Under the pieces are notes generated by a model, which was not told the origin of the DNA, ran no database searches, and worked only from the letters and a program-made list of their open reading frames with translations. This document shows, piece after piece, positions 47,285 through 56,388 of a stretch of 64,000 nt of DNA. Each line of letters starts with the position of its first letter. Positions within the stretch are counted from its first letter, which is position 1. The stretch comes from Parapedobacter sp042666505 (lineage in GTDB: Bacteria; Bacteroidota; Bacteroidia; Sphingobacteriales; Sphingobacteriaceae): assembly GCF_042666505.1 (NCBI RefSeq), contig NZ_JBHTDN010000003.1, positions 310,001 to 374,000 of the forward strand, written 5' to 3'. Both the position numbers and the translations under genes were made by a program.

Positions 47285-47339
47285 TCTACCCAAAGATTAC
47301 GCTGTGCGGTATGATGGCGTTACTAAATAATGCAAGATA

Positions 47340-47933
47340 ATGCAAGCGATGGATGAACGCAGTCGGACAAAGGACCGGGATTGGCTGGAGGCATTGAGTG
47401 CAGACAACAAGAACGCGTTTACTGCCATCTACGAGGCCTATCATAACAATCTCTACCTATATGCATTTAAGCTGGTGAAAGATGCGGACGAGGCGGCAGA
47501 CATGGTGCAGGAAGTGTTTGTCTATCTGTGGGAGAAGCGCCGTGATTTGCGCTTGACCGGAGCACTCCTCCCTTATCTTTACGAATGTGTGCGGCACCGA
47601 TTCCTGAACCTTTCGGACCACCGCAAAGTACAGGAGAAGTTTGTGGATTATCTGCAGCACCGTGGCGATTATGCCCTGGATACCACTACCCGTGATTTGG
47701 AGGAGAAGGAGCTGATGGATTACCTGGATAGCGTCTCCAAACGTTTTTCGATCCACATGGCGGAGGTCTTTTGGTTGAAACGACAGGGTTTCCGTAATGA
47801 CGAAATTGCTGGGAAATTGAATTTATCCATTAAAACTGTCAAAAACCTTTCAACCGCCGCCTTGAAGCAATTACGATTTAAGCTAGGCCGGGTGATTTCC
47901 CTGCTCATCATGATTACGTTGCAAAATTTTTAA
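47340..47933 (+). CDS. ECF-type RNA polymerase sigma factor (Bacteroidota FecR-linked family)
   Basis: This is a 197-residue ECF sigma factor. Region 2 landmarks are FTAIYEAYHNNLYLYAFKL and DEAADMVQEVFVYLWEKR; region 4 has RQGFRNDEIAGKLNLSIKTV. The tail ends in a hydrophobic VISLLIMITLQNF, frequent in this subgroup. The ATG at 47340 or the one at 47349 could be the start; a short repeat (AATGCAAG) spans the region. It is followed by FecR, SusC and SusD in the standard order, so it should activate that operon on signal. Confidence 0.93.
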   Translation: MQAMDERSRTKDRDWLEALSADNKNAFTAIYEAYHNNLYLYAFKLVKDADEAADMVQEVFVYLWEKRRDLRLTGALLPYLYECVRHRFLNLSDHRKVQEKFVDYLQHRGDYALDTTTRDLEEKELMDYLDSVSKRFSIHMAEVFWLKRQGFRNDEIAGKLNLSIKTVKNLSTAALKQLRFKLGRVISLLIMITLQNF

Positions 47934-48001
47934 AAAAAAATCGGGACTTTTTTGGGGCTTCGCTTCCATGATCTTAGAAACGCAACGGTTTCCGGGAATT
48001 C

Positions 48002-49141
48002 ATGGAGCGGAAAGACATAAAAGAACTTTTAGAACGTTATCGACGGGGCCATTGTTCCGATGAGGAACGCGCTTGGATAGAGCGTGGGTTTACGGAATAT
48101 ATCCATGAATCAAAAGAACTGCCCGATGAGGCGGATTGGATGCGTGCGAATCGCGCGATTCGGAAGGGGGTATTCCGCCGCGTAAACGCACACCTACCTA
48201 ACAAATACCTGTATTGGGCAGTTGCTGCTGCCGTACTGATTATCGTGGGCATTGTGTGGCAGTTGCCGGTTGGCAGGCCGGATCCATCGGCCGTCACACA
48301 GGCGGAGGTTGCGGACATCGATCCGGGCGGTGAACGTGCTACCCTGACATTAGCCGATGGTAGGAAGATTCTTTTAGATGAAGCGGATACGGGGCAACTG
48401 GCTGTCGATCGCGGCATCCGTATTTATAAAACCGATGCGGGCGAAGTCGTCTATGAGATCGGCGGGGAAGCCGACCATGTGACTGCGCTGAATACCATTG
48501 AAACGCCCAGGGGCGGGCAATATAAGGTTATCCTGCCGGATGGCACCAACGTTTGGCTGAACGCCGCTTCTTCACTCACCTACCCCACGCGGTTTGCGGA
48601 TGCCGAACGCCGGGTCACCTTAGTCGGCGAGGCGTATTTTGAGGTCAATCGACAATATTCCCCAAATGCGCGGAAGATACCCATACCCTTCGTGGTTGAA
48701 GCCGGAATTCAGCAAGTCGAGGTGCTTGGCACACATTTCAATGTGAACGCTTATGCCGACGAACCTACTACCAAGACAACCTTATTGGAAGGAGCGGTAC
48801 GGGTGACCGACAAAACGGGCAGGTTTTCACGTGTATTGCAGCCTGGTGAGCAATGTGCTGCAACCGGAACAGCGTTTTCAGTTTTGCCGGTCGATACCGA
48901 ATCGGTTATGGCGTGGAGAAATAACGTATTCTATTTCTACCGTACGGACCTCCCAGGTATTTTGCGGCAGATAGAACGGTGGTACGATGTGGAATTTGAC
49001 CCAGTCGACATGCCGGTGGATATCCGGTTGTATGGAGAAATTGGGAAAGACAAAAAACTATCTGTGGTGCTTGAAGCGCTTTCAGCCAATACCGGATTGC
49101 ATTTTGAACGAAAAGGAAGGAGGATTGCTGTGACTAAATAA
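48002..49141 (+). CDS. FecR-family anti-sigma factor / signal transducer
   Basis: This is a 379-residue protein: cytoplasmic N-terminus with the short RYRRGHCSDEERAWIE helix, transmembrane segment YLYWAVAAAVLIIVGIVW (about residues 73-90), FecR domain (GGQYKVILPDGTNVWLNAAS as the key strand) and C-terminal DUF4974-like domain (NVFYFYRTDLPGILRQIERW). It should hold the sigma factor at 47340 until the STN domain of the neighbouring SusC signals. A TCTTAG-containing stretch lies 25 bases upstream of the start, as for the first FecR gene. Confidence 0.95.
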   Translation: MERKDIKELLERYRRGHCSDEERAWIERGFTEYIHESKELPDEADWMRANRAIRKGVFRRVNAHLPNKYLYWAVAAAVLIIVGIVWQLPVGRPDPSAVTQAEVADIDPGGERATLTLADGRKILLDEADTGQLAVDRGIRIYKTDAGEVVYEIGGEADHVTALNTIETPRGGQYKVILPDGTNVWLNAASSLTYPTRFADAERRVTLVGEAYFEVNRQYSPNARKIPIPFVVEAGIQQVEVLGTHFNVNAYADEPTTKTTLLEGAVRVTDKTGRFSRVLQPGEQCAATGTAFSVLPVDTESVMAWRNNVFYFYRTDLPGILRQIERWYDVEFDPVDMPVDIRLYGEIGKDKKLSVVLEALSANTGLHFERKGRRIAVTK

Positions 49142-49172
49142 TGACTATTCAACGTCATGGGCACGCATAAGA

Positions 49173-49200
49173 GGCTGGAATTGCGCCAACAACTCCAGCC
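49173..49200 (+). other. Hairpin in the second FecR-SusC spacer
   Basis: GGCTGGA (49173-49179) pairs perfectly with TCCAGCC (49194-49200), with a possible small inner TTG/CAA stem. It lies 32 bases after the FecR stop, in a 133-base spacer. The first FecR-SusC spacer holds similar hairpins, so the structure may be functional. No U-run follows. Confidence 0.45.
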
Positions 49201-49274
49201 AGACTGTTTGGCCATGAAACTTAATTTCCCTTAGGATTGCTTGAACTAAATTCATAACCAAACGTAACAAATGT

Positions 49275-52200
49275 ATGAAATATGTCCCTTACTTTAGGGA
49301 GGCAGTGAAAATTGCGGCCAGTACCGTGGCCACAATTTTCCGCCTGACTCCTCGATGTCCATTAGCTATGAAACTAACCCCTTTAGTGGTTATCCTGCTG
49401 GTACTGAATACCTATGCGGAAACCTCATTGGCCCAGCGGGTCAGCATCCGGGCAAACAATGCACCGCTCGAAAGCGTGCTGCGCGAGATCAGAAAGCAAA
49501 GCGGCTATGATTTTTTGATTAAGGAAGAATACCTAGGCAAATTGCGGCCGGTCTCTGTGGACGTGTCTGAAATGGAAGTAGGTAATGTCCTTCCTATGTT
49601 ATTTGCTAATCAGCAATTTGACTATGCAGTCAATGGAAAGATCATTACACTGAAGCCGAAGCGGCCGGAAGTGGCCGCCAGGCAGGTCGCGATGCAAGAG
49701 GCCGTGCAAGGCGTTGTAACCGACAGCACGGGCGCACCCATCGTGGGTGCAAGTGTGTATGTCAAAGGAACGAATAAAGGCATGATGACCGATGCGGATG
49801 GCCGCTTTGCGTTATCCGGGGTGAACCCCGGCGCGATTCTCGTGATTTCGAACACGGGTTACCAGACACGCGAAATACCGGTAGGCACGCAAACCAATCT
49901 TACCGTGGTGCTGTCGGCGGTTTCGCAGGAAATTGACGAGGTGATCGTTGTTGCCTACGGAACAGCAAAAAAGAAAGATTTTACGGGCTCGGTATCGGCA
50001 ATTTCGGCCGATAACATCAAACAACAGCAGGTGTCTTCGGTTTCGCAGGCCCTGGAGGGTGCTGTGGCGGGCATACAACTTACCAGCGAATCCGGTCAAC
50101 CGGGTCGTGACGCCCGTATCCGCGTGCGTGGGATGGGGAGTATCAATGCCTCAAACGACCCCCTGATTGTGGTTGATGGCGCTGTGTCCAACCTGCCCCT
50201 TTCGGCATTGAACCCGGACGACGTTGAGTCGATTGTGGTATCCAAAGACGCGGCCGCCAATGCGGTCTACGGATCGCGGGCGGCAAACGGATTGATCTTG
50301 GTGACAACAAAAAAAGGAAAGACCGGAAAGCCTAAAATCGGTGTTGATTTCCGCTGGGGCGGTGTAAGCCAAGGGGTGCCTGACATGGAAATCATTCGCA
50401 ATCCGGCTACTTATTATGAATATACCTGGAGCGGTATCTACAATTTTATGCGCTATCGCCAGGGTTATTCCGATGCGGACGCCCGGCAATATGCCAGCAA
50501 CAATCTGTTTACGGCCAATGGCTCCAGCAATAATGGAAACGGATTGGGCAACTACATGAATTATAAACTTCCGGAAGGAACGACGTTGATTGATCCCGCA
50601 ACGGGGAAAATCCGGCCGGAGGCCCAATTGCTGTATAACGATGATTGGCAGGACTATTTTCTGCAAACCGCATTCCGGCAGGAGTATAATACCAATATCA
50701 GCGGAGCAAACGAAAATACCGATTATTACGTGTCCCTGGGCATGCTTAAAAACCCCTCGTTTGTAATGGGATCGGATTTTGATCGCCATTCTGCGCGGGT
50801 GAGCCTGAACACGAAAATAGCTTCTTGGCTGAAAGGTGGCGCGAATATGGCGTATTCGAAGACGTATTCCAATGCACCTGAAGGTTATACCGGCGGTACG
50901 GTGAATACCAACATCTTCACCTTCATGAACCTTTTTGCGCCTACGTATCCTATCTATGCGTACGACCGGGATGGAAATATCGTCCGCGATGCGAACGGCA
51001 ACCCGACGTACGATATGGGAACCAATCAGACGTATTCTCCATATGGCCCCACGGCACGCAGTGCGTTTAACGGGTATTCGCCGGCGGTGTATTTCGAGAA
51101 AGACCTTACCGAGACCACGCGCGACTTTTTCTCAGGAAGGGGTTATCTGGAAGCGAAATTCCTGAAAGACTTTACGTTGCGGACGGACTTGTCAATTGAC
51201 AATCAATATCAAAACAGCCGCGAGTACGGAAATAATGAAAGCGGTACGGCTGCGCGCGACTACGAAGGCTCCATTCGGGGAAGATGGAATAAGGCGATGA
51301 CCATCAACCTGACGCAGTTATTGACGTGGAATCGATCATTCGGCGAGCACAACGTGGACGCACTGGTTGGCCACGAGTTCAATAAATACCGCTTGGATCA
51401 GATGGACGGCACCAAATACAAGATGTTTGCGCTGGATAACCCCAGCATGGGGAATGCGGTGCGTGTGTTATCATTGTCGGGCGGTGACGAAGAAAATGCA
51501 CTGGAAGGTTATTTCAGCCGTCTAAACTATAATTTCGCTGGCAAATACTACCTGTCCGGCAGTCTGCGTACCGACGGATCTTCGTATTTCCGGGGCAACC
51601 GCTGGGGCACATTCTGGTCGGTGGGCGGTGCCTACCGCATTGCGGAAGAAGCGTTTATTAAAGACAATATCAGCTGGCTGAATGACTTACGGTTGAGGGC
51701 CAGTTATGGTGTGCAGGGCAACAATGGGGTACACCCCTCCACTCGGTATGCTTGGACCAATACCTATACCCTATCGGGAGTGGGCAGCATTACCGATGCA
51801 CAATTTGCGCTGGCTGCAAGTACCTGGGGAGATCCTTCCATTACCTGGGAGTCAAATCATATTGTGGACGTCGGACTGGATTTCCGCTTTTGGAACCGGT
51901 TTTATGGTACGGTCGATTACTTCCGCCGCAAGACGGTAGACATGCTGTTGAGCGTTTCCTATCCGGCATCCGCCGGTCGCGCCGGCGCATTGCGGAATGT
52001 AGGCAAATTGCTGAATACCGGTGTCGAGGTGGAGCTGGGTGTCGATATTATCCGTAAACAGGACTTTGCCTGGTCGTTTAATGTGAACGCTTCCCGCTAC
52101 CGTACGACGTTGCTGGAAATTCCGGATAACATGAAGTCAAACGATCTGAATGGCGGCTATCTATCGGGGAACTACCTGAGGCGCGAAGGGACAGATTATT

Positions 52201-52883
52201 TCAATTTGTATATGTACCGATATGCCGGCGTCGATCAAGAGACGGGCCTTGGTAGGTTGTACAAGCAGCTCAAAGAGGCCGACCTGCCCAATTATCCCGG
52301 CCATGCCATTGGCGATATAGTGACGACGACTGAAGGTTCGCAGGCAACACGCTTTGAACTGGGATCGGCTACGCCCGATCTGGTGGGCGGTGCTTCGACA
52401 ACCATCCGCTATAAGAATTTTGATCTGGGAGTAGCTGCAAGCTGGCAATTGGGTGGGAAAGTCGTATCCCGCACGTATCAGTACTTGACTTCGCAGACCA
52501 TCGGCCGCGGCGTACACGTCGACATGCTGAATGGATGGACGCCGGAAAACCCCAATTCAAATATTCCGATGGTCGCACTGGGTGGAACGAACTTCGGCGT
52601 TTCCCCGATCGGCGGAGGCGAGGGCCAGTACTCCGATTTTAGCCTTTTTGATGCCGATTACTTCAATCTCCGTAGCATCAACCTGGGTTATCGCTTTTCG
52701 TCGAACTTGGCGAGGCGCTTGTATTTAGATGGGTTGCGGGTATATGTGGCGGCTGATAACTTGTTTTTTATATCGGCCAAAAAAGGATTGGATCCCCGGC
52801 AGTTATTGGACGGAACGAGCATCAATCCGTTTAACTATCCGCAGACCAAGGCCATTTCATTTGGGTTGAATATCAGCATTTAA
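49275..52883 (+). CDS. SusC/RagA-family TonB-dependent transporter with STN signalling domain
   Basis: The 1202-residue receptor has a 31-residue N-terminal extension, signal segment (MKLTPLVVILLVLNTYAETSL, M32 being an alternative start), STN domain (about 55-120; VSIRANNAPLESVLREIRKQ), carboxypeptidase-regulatory-like domain (VQGVVTDSTGAPIVGASV), TonB-box region (IDEVIVVAYGTAKKKD), plug with DAAANAVYGSRAANGLILVT and a barrel ending in ISFGLNISI. The STN domain pairs with the FecR/sigma system just upstream. The downstream peptidase and hydrolase genes suggest that the cargo is a peptide or an acylated compound. A hairpin covers codons 11-22. Confidence 0.95.
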   Translation: MKYVPYFREAVKIAASTVATIFRLTPRCPLAMKLTPLVVILLVLNTYAETSLAQRVSIRANNAPLESVLREIRKQSGYDFLIKEEYLGKLRPVSVDVSEMEVGNVLPMLFANQQFDYAVNGKIITLKPKRPEVAARQVAMQEAVQGVVTDSTGAPIVGASVYVKGTNKGMMTDADGRFALSGVNPGAILVISNTGYQTREIPVGTQTNLTVVLSAVSQEIDEVIVVAYGTAKKKDFTGSVSAISADNIKQQQVSSVSQALEGAVAGIQLTSESGQPGRDARIRVRGMGSINASNDPLIVVDGAVSNLPLSALNPDDVESIVVSKDAAANAVYGSRAANGLILVTTKKGKTGKPKIGVDFRWGGVSQGVPDMEIIRNPATYYEYTWSGIYNFMRYRQGYSDADARQYASNNLFTANGSSNNGNGLGNYMNYKLPEGTTLIDPATGKIRPEAQLLYNDDWQDYFLQTAFRQEYNTNISGANENTDYYVSLGMLKNPSFVMGSDFDRHSARVSLNTKIASWLKGGANMAYSKTYSNAPEGYTGGTVNTNIFTFMNLFAPTYPIYAYDRDGNIVRDANGNPTYDMGTNQTYSPYGPTARSAFNGYSPAVYFEKDLTETTRDFFSGRGYLEAKFLKDFTLRTDLSIDNQYQNSREYGNNESGTAARDYEGSIRGRWNKAMTINLTQLLTWNRSFGEHNVDALVGHEFNKYRLDQMDGTKYKMFALDNPSMGNAVRVLSLSGGDEENALEGYFSRLNYNFAGKYYLSGSLRTDGSSYFRGNRWGTFWSVGGAYRIAEEAFIKDNISWLNDLRLRASYGVQGNNGVHPSTRYAWTNTYTLSGVGSITDAQFALAASTWGDPSITWESNHIVDVGLDFRFWNRFYGTVDYFRRKTVDMLLSVSYPASAGRAGALRNVGKLLNTGVEVELGVDIIRKQDFAWSFNVNASRYRTTLLEIPDNMKSNDLNGGYLSGNYLRREGTDYFNLYMYRYAGVDQETGLGRLYKQLKEADLPNYPGHAIGDIVTTTEGSQATRFELGSATPDLVGGASTTIRYKNFDLGVAASWQLGGKVVSRTYQYLTSQTIGRGVHVDMLNGWTPENPNSNIPMVALGGTNFGVSPIGGGEGQYSDFSLFDADYFNLRSINLGYRFSSNLARRLYLDGLRVYVAADNLFFISAKKGLDPRQLLDGTSINPFNYPQTKAISFGLNISI
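49307..49340 (+). repeat. Hairpin inside the first codons of the second STN-type SusC gene
   Basis: GAAAATTGCGGCCA (49307-49320) faces TGGCCACAATTTTC (49327-49340) around GTACCG; 13 of 14 positions pair. It occupies nucleotides 33-66 of the frame, before the signal-peptide codons, as in the first STN-type SusC gene. Confidence 0.6.
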
Positions 52884-52888
52884 TAGAA

Positions 52889-54442
52889 ATGAACATGAAA
52901 AAAATGAAAAATATATATTACCTGTTATCCGTCGGGGTCTTTTTGCTGGCGGGGGCCTGTAACAACCAGTTGGATATTGATCCGACCGGCGACCGGGTAA
53001 CGGAAGAAGACATTCAGAAGCTGGTCAAACAGGATCCCGATCTGGTACTGCAACCGATGCTTAACGTCATGGTAGCGGCCATAAATGGATTTACCTATTC
53101 GAGTTCAGTGGATACCCGCAATTTTCAGGTCATCAACATGCTCTTGAATCTGAAAGGGAATGATATGGTGTTGGCAAACCGTAACGGCGGATGGCTGGTA
53201 AATGATTACGAACTCCGCGCTTATCGGGAACAAAGCACGGCCCGTGTAGCCGTGTATTGGGGTACTTTTTACAAGTATATTTACTATGCCAATGAAATCC
53301 TCACCTTGATCCCGCCCGACGTGGATTTAAGCGCTGCTACGGGAACCAACGAAAAAATCATGCGGTATAAGGCCGCTGCATTGACGATGCGTGCTTTTTC
53401 ATACACGTATCTGATGTGGCTATATCAGGATGATTACCTGCATGGAGGCAAAGATAAGGCGGGTGTACCGTTGCATCTCGACAACAAGGATCCGTTCAAG
53501 GATCGTGCACCGGCTGCGCAGGTGTGGGCACAAATCCTAGCCGATGCCCGCGAAGCGGTCCGCCTGTTTGAAGCGGCAGGTTCGTATCAGACGGAAGATC
53601 GCACCGATATCGATGGTACCGTTGCGGAGGTAGTTCTCGCCCGTGCGGCACTTACTACCGGCGATTGGGAAACGGCTGCTTCAGCCGCAGGACGGGTGGT
53701 AGCAGCCTACCCGACATTGATGAATGAAACGCAATATACCACATCGGGAATGACGTTGCTGGACAACGAAGCGATTTTCGGTTACAAGGTAGACATCAAT
53801 ACCAGCAAAGGCACTTCCTCATTCCCCGGTTGGATGAACCCGTTGGGAGAAGGTGGTTATGGTGGATCGCAGGCCTCATGGCTGGCCATTGACCGTCGGT
53901 TGTACGATCAAATTCCGGAAACGGATTACCGCAAGGCAAATTTCGTAGCGGAAGACTTCATGGAAATTACCTATCCTTCTTCCGGGTCTACGGTTCACTA
54001 TCCAAAATATAACAGTACGAAGTTTGCCGCTGGCACACTGACGGGTATGACAACCGCGTATTATCAAAACGAGATCTATATGCGCGCCTCGGAATTGATT
54101 CTGGTAAAAGCCGAGGCGGAAGCCCGCTCAGGTGATGATGCCGCCGCGCAAAATACGTTGTTCCAGTTGGTGTCAAAGCGGGACCCGGCGTACGTGAAAT
54201 CTACAAAGACCGGCGAGGCACTGCTGGCTGAAATCCAGCTGCATCGCCGGATAGAACTCTGGGGCGAGGGTGGTTTCGAATTTTATGACAACAAGCGATG
54301 GAATATTCCGGTGGATCGGACGGATTCGCCCAACCATCTCTACAAGGAAGTAACGTTGTCTCCGCAAAAAGACTATACGTTTCAGTTGCCCTTGGAGTCA
54401 GAGCTGCTGCTTAATCCGAATATCACGGAGCAGAATCCGTAG
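52889..54442 (+). CDS. SusD/RagB-family nutrient-binding outer-membrane lipoprotein
   Basis: This is a 517-residue SusD homologue with lipobox LLAGAC (cysteine at 24) and the N-terminal NNQLDIDPTGDRVTEEDIQ. Family helices include KAAALTMRAFSYTYLMWLYQ; the C-terminal part has IQLHRRIELWGEGGFEFYDNK and LLNPNITEQNP. It starts five bases after its SusC partner and should form the lid of that channel. The two hydrolase genes follow directly. Confidence 0.93.
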   Translation: MNMKKMKNIYYLLSVGVFLLAGACNNQLDIDPTGDRVTEEDIQKLVKQDPDLVLQPMLNVMVAAINGFTYSSSVDTRNFQVINMLLNLKGNDMVLANRNGGWLVNDYELRAYREQSTARVAVYWGTFYKYIYYANEILTLIPPDVDLSAATGTNEKIMRYKAAALTMRAFSYTYLMWLYQDDYLHGGKDKAGVPLHLDNKDPFKDRAPAAQVWAQILADAREAVRLFEAAGSYQTEDRTDIDGTVAEVVLARAALTTGDWETAASAAGRVVAAYPTLMNETQYTTSGMTLLDNEAIFGYKVDINTSKGTSSFPGWMNPLGEGGYGGSQASWLAIDRRLYDQIPETDYRKANFVAEDFMEITYPSSGSTVHYPKYNSTKFAAGTLTGMTTAYYQNEIYMRASELILVKAEAEARSGDDAAAQNTLFQLVSKRDPAYVKSTKTGEALLAEIQLHRRIELWGEGGFEFYDNKRWNIPVDRTDSPNHLYKEVTLSPQKDYTFQLPLESELLLNPNITEQNP

Positions 54443-54492
54443 TGCGAAGTTGTAAATGGGAACGACAACTATCAAAATTAAGTGACTTAACT

Positions 54493-56376
54493 ATGTTTTT
54501 TAAACAGACAACCGCCGTATTACTCGCCATTATTGCAACCTGCGGGCTATTGCATGCACAGCCGACGCCGGCAGATTCCTTCTTTGTGGAACAGCATTAC
54601 ACGAAGCGAGAAGTGCGGATACCGATGCGCGATGGCGTACACCTGTTTACGGCGGTTTATGTTCCAAAAGATACGACGAGGACCTATCCGATCCTCTTCA
54701 TGCGTACACCCTACAGCGTTGCCCCATACGGCGAAGGCCGCAACAAGGTGCCGCTTGGACCCAACAGGCAATTTATGCATGAAGGGTTTATTTTTGTTTA
54801 TCAGGACATACGGGGGAAGTACTTATCGGAAGGGGATTTCGTGGCGGTTCGGCCGTATATAAAAGACAAGCGGAGCAAGCACGACGTTGATGAAAGTTCG
54901 GATGCGTACGATACCATTGATTGGCTGCTGAAAAACATCAAGGGCCATAATGGCCGCGTGGGAATCTGGGGGATTTCCGCTCCGGGCGGTTACGCGACGG
55001 CGGCGCTGCTGGATGCTCACCCTAATCTGGTTGCCGTTTCCCCGCAGGCCCCCGTAACCGATTGGTTTATGGGCGACGATCGTCATCATAACGGTGCGTT
55101 TATGCTGATGGGATCGTTCTCCTTTGTGTCTTCCTATGGCAGGGCGAGGGATAGTATTTCCACCCGCGGACTCGCTGGTTATGGAGGTTACGGTACGCCG
55201 GATGGTTACGATTTTTATTTGAGGCACGGCACCTTGAAGAACCTTTCGAAATTACTGGAACCGATGGAAAATCCGCTGTGGGATGACCTGATGAGCCATG
55301 GCACGTACGATGCGTTCTGGAAAGCGCGTACGCCGCTGCCGCATTTGAAGAATGTCCAACCGGCGGTATTGACCGTAGGAGGATGGTTCGATCAGGAGGA
55401 TCTGTACGGCCCATTAAAGACGCAGGCGGCGATTGCGAGCCAAAGCCCGGCAACCCGGCAGACCTTTGTGATGGGGCCCTGGTATCACGGTACCTGGGCC
55501 CGTGACAAGGGCGATTGGCTGGAAAACATTCCCTTTGGTTCGGCAACCGGCGACTTCTACCGGGAAACCATCGAATTTCCCTTTTTTATGCATCACCTGA
55601 AAGGTAAACCGGACCCGCATTTGCCCCCGGCATACATTTTTGATACGGGTGCACTCCACTGGAGGGCCTACGATCAATGGCCTCCGAAACAGGCAACCTC
55701 TCGAAAGCTTTATCTCCAACCTAAGGGAGAACTTGCCTTTGTACCGCCTCCTTCAGGCGATGCAAGCGGATTTGCTGCCTATTACAGCGATCCGAATCGG
55801 CCGGTTCCGTATACAGCGGAGACCCGGTTGATGCGCGGCAGGGAATACATGGTAGAAGACCAACGTTTCGCTGCCCGCAGACCCGACGTGTTGGTGTTTG
55901 TTTCCGATCCATTGGAGGAACCGCTGCAAATAGCAGGACGGTTAACGGCAAATCTGTTCGTCAGGACAACGGGGACGGATGCGGACTTTATTGTCAAATT
56001 GATTGACGTGTTTCCGGACAATACACCGAACCATCCGGAAAAGCCCACGGCGGTTATGGGCGGATACCAGCTCATGGTTCGCGGAGAAGTAATGCGCGCC
56101 AAATTCCGAAACAGCTTCGAACATCCCGAGCCACTTGATACAGCCGCCGTCAATCAGGTTTCTTTCGATATGCAGGACGCAGCGCATACGTTTAAAAAAG
56201 GACATCGGATTATGGTGCAGATCCAAAGTTCATGGTTCCCATTGGTAGATCGTAATCCACAGCAATTTATGGATATCTACCAAGCGGACGCAACGGATTT
56301 CAAACCTGCTTGGCACCGCGTGTTCTTTACTCCGCAATATCCCTCAAACGTAGACCTTATGGTCATTGAAAATTAA
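54493..56376 (+). CDS. CocE/NonD-family alpha/beta-hydrolase (X-Pro dipeptidyl-peptidase type)
   Basis: From the ATG at 54493 the product has 627 residues and a clean signal peptide (TTAVLLAIIATCGLLHAQ); a GTG at 54442 would add a non-signal-like stretch and is rejected. The S15-type alpha/beta-hydrolase core has MRDGVHLFTAVYVPKD, the nucleophile S162 in WGISAPGGY and the histidine H332 in GPWYHGTWA. A C-terminal jelly-roll (X-Pro dipeptidyl-peptidase C-terminal domain) ends near QYPSNVDLMVIEN. Relatives hydrolyse proline-containing peptides, acylated amino acids or esters such as glutaryl-cephalosporins. Its SusC/SusD neighbours and the M28 peptidase next door favour peptide or amide substrates. 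Confidence 0.88.
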   Translation: MFFKQTTAVLLAIIATCGLLHAQPTPADSFFVEQHYTKREVRIPMRDGVHLFTAVYVPKDTTRTYPILFMRTPYSVAPYGEGRNKVPLGPNRQFMHEGFIFVYQDIRGKYLSEGDFVAVRPYIKDKRSKHDVDESSDAYDTIDWLLKNIKGHNGRVGIWGISAPGGYATAALLDAHPNLVAVSPQAPVTDWFMGDDRHHNGAFMLMGSFSFVSSYGRARDSISTRGLAGYGGYGTPDGYDFYLRHGTLKNLSKLLEPMENPLWDDLMSHGTYDAFWKARTPLPHLKNVQPAVLTVGGWFDQEDLYGPLKTQAAIASQSPATRQTFVMGPWYHGTWARDKGDWLENIPFGSATGDFYRETIEFPFFMHHLKGKPDPHLPPAYIFDTGALHWRAYDQWPPKQATSRKLYLQPKGELAFVPPPSGDASGFAAYYSDPNRPVPYTAETRLMRGREYMVEDQRFAARRPDVLVFVSDPLEEPLQIAGRLTANLFVRTTGTDADFIVKLIDVFPDNTPNHPEKPTAVMGGYQLMVRGEVMRAKFRNSFEHPEPLDTAAVNQVSFDMQDAAHTFKKGHRIMVQIQSSWFPLVDRNPQQFMDIYQADATDFKPAWHRVFFTPQYPSNVDLMVIEN

Positions 56377-56388
56377 TTACTTCAAGAG

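Noticed and set aside
54442..54492. GTG start that would lengthen the CocE-type hydrolase
   Set aside because: It overlaps the SusD stop and would put 17 charged residues before a clean signal peptide; ATG 54493 is better.
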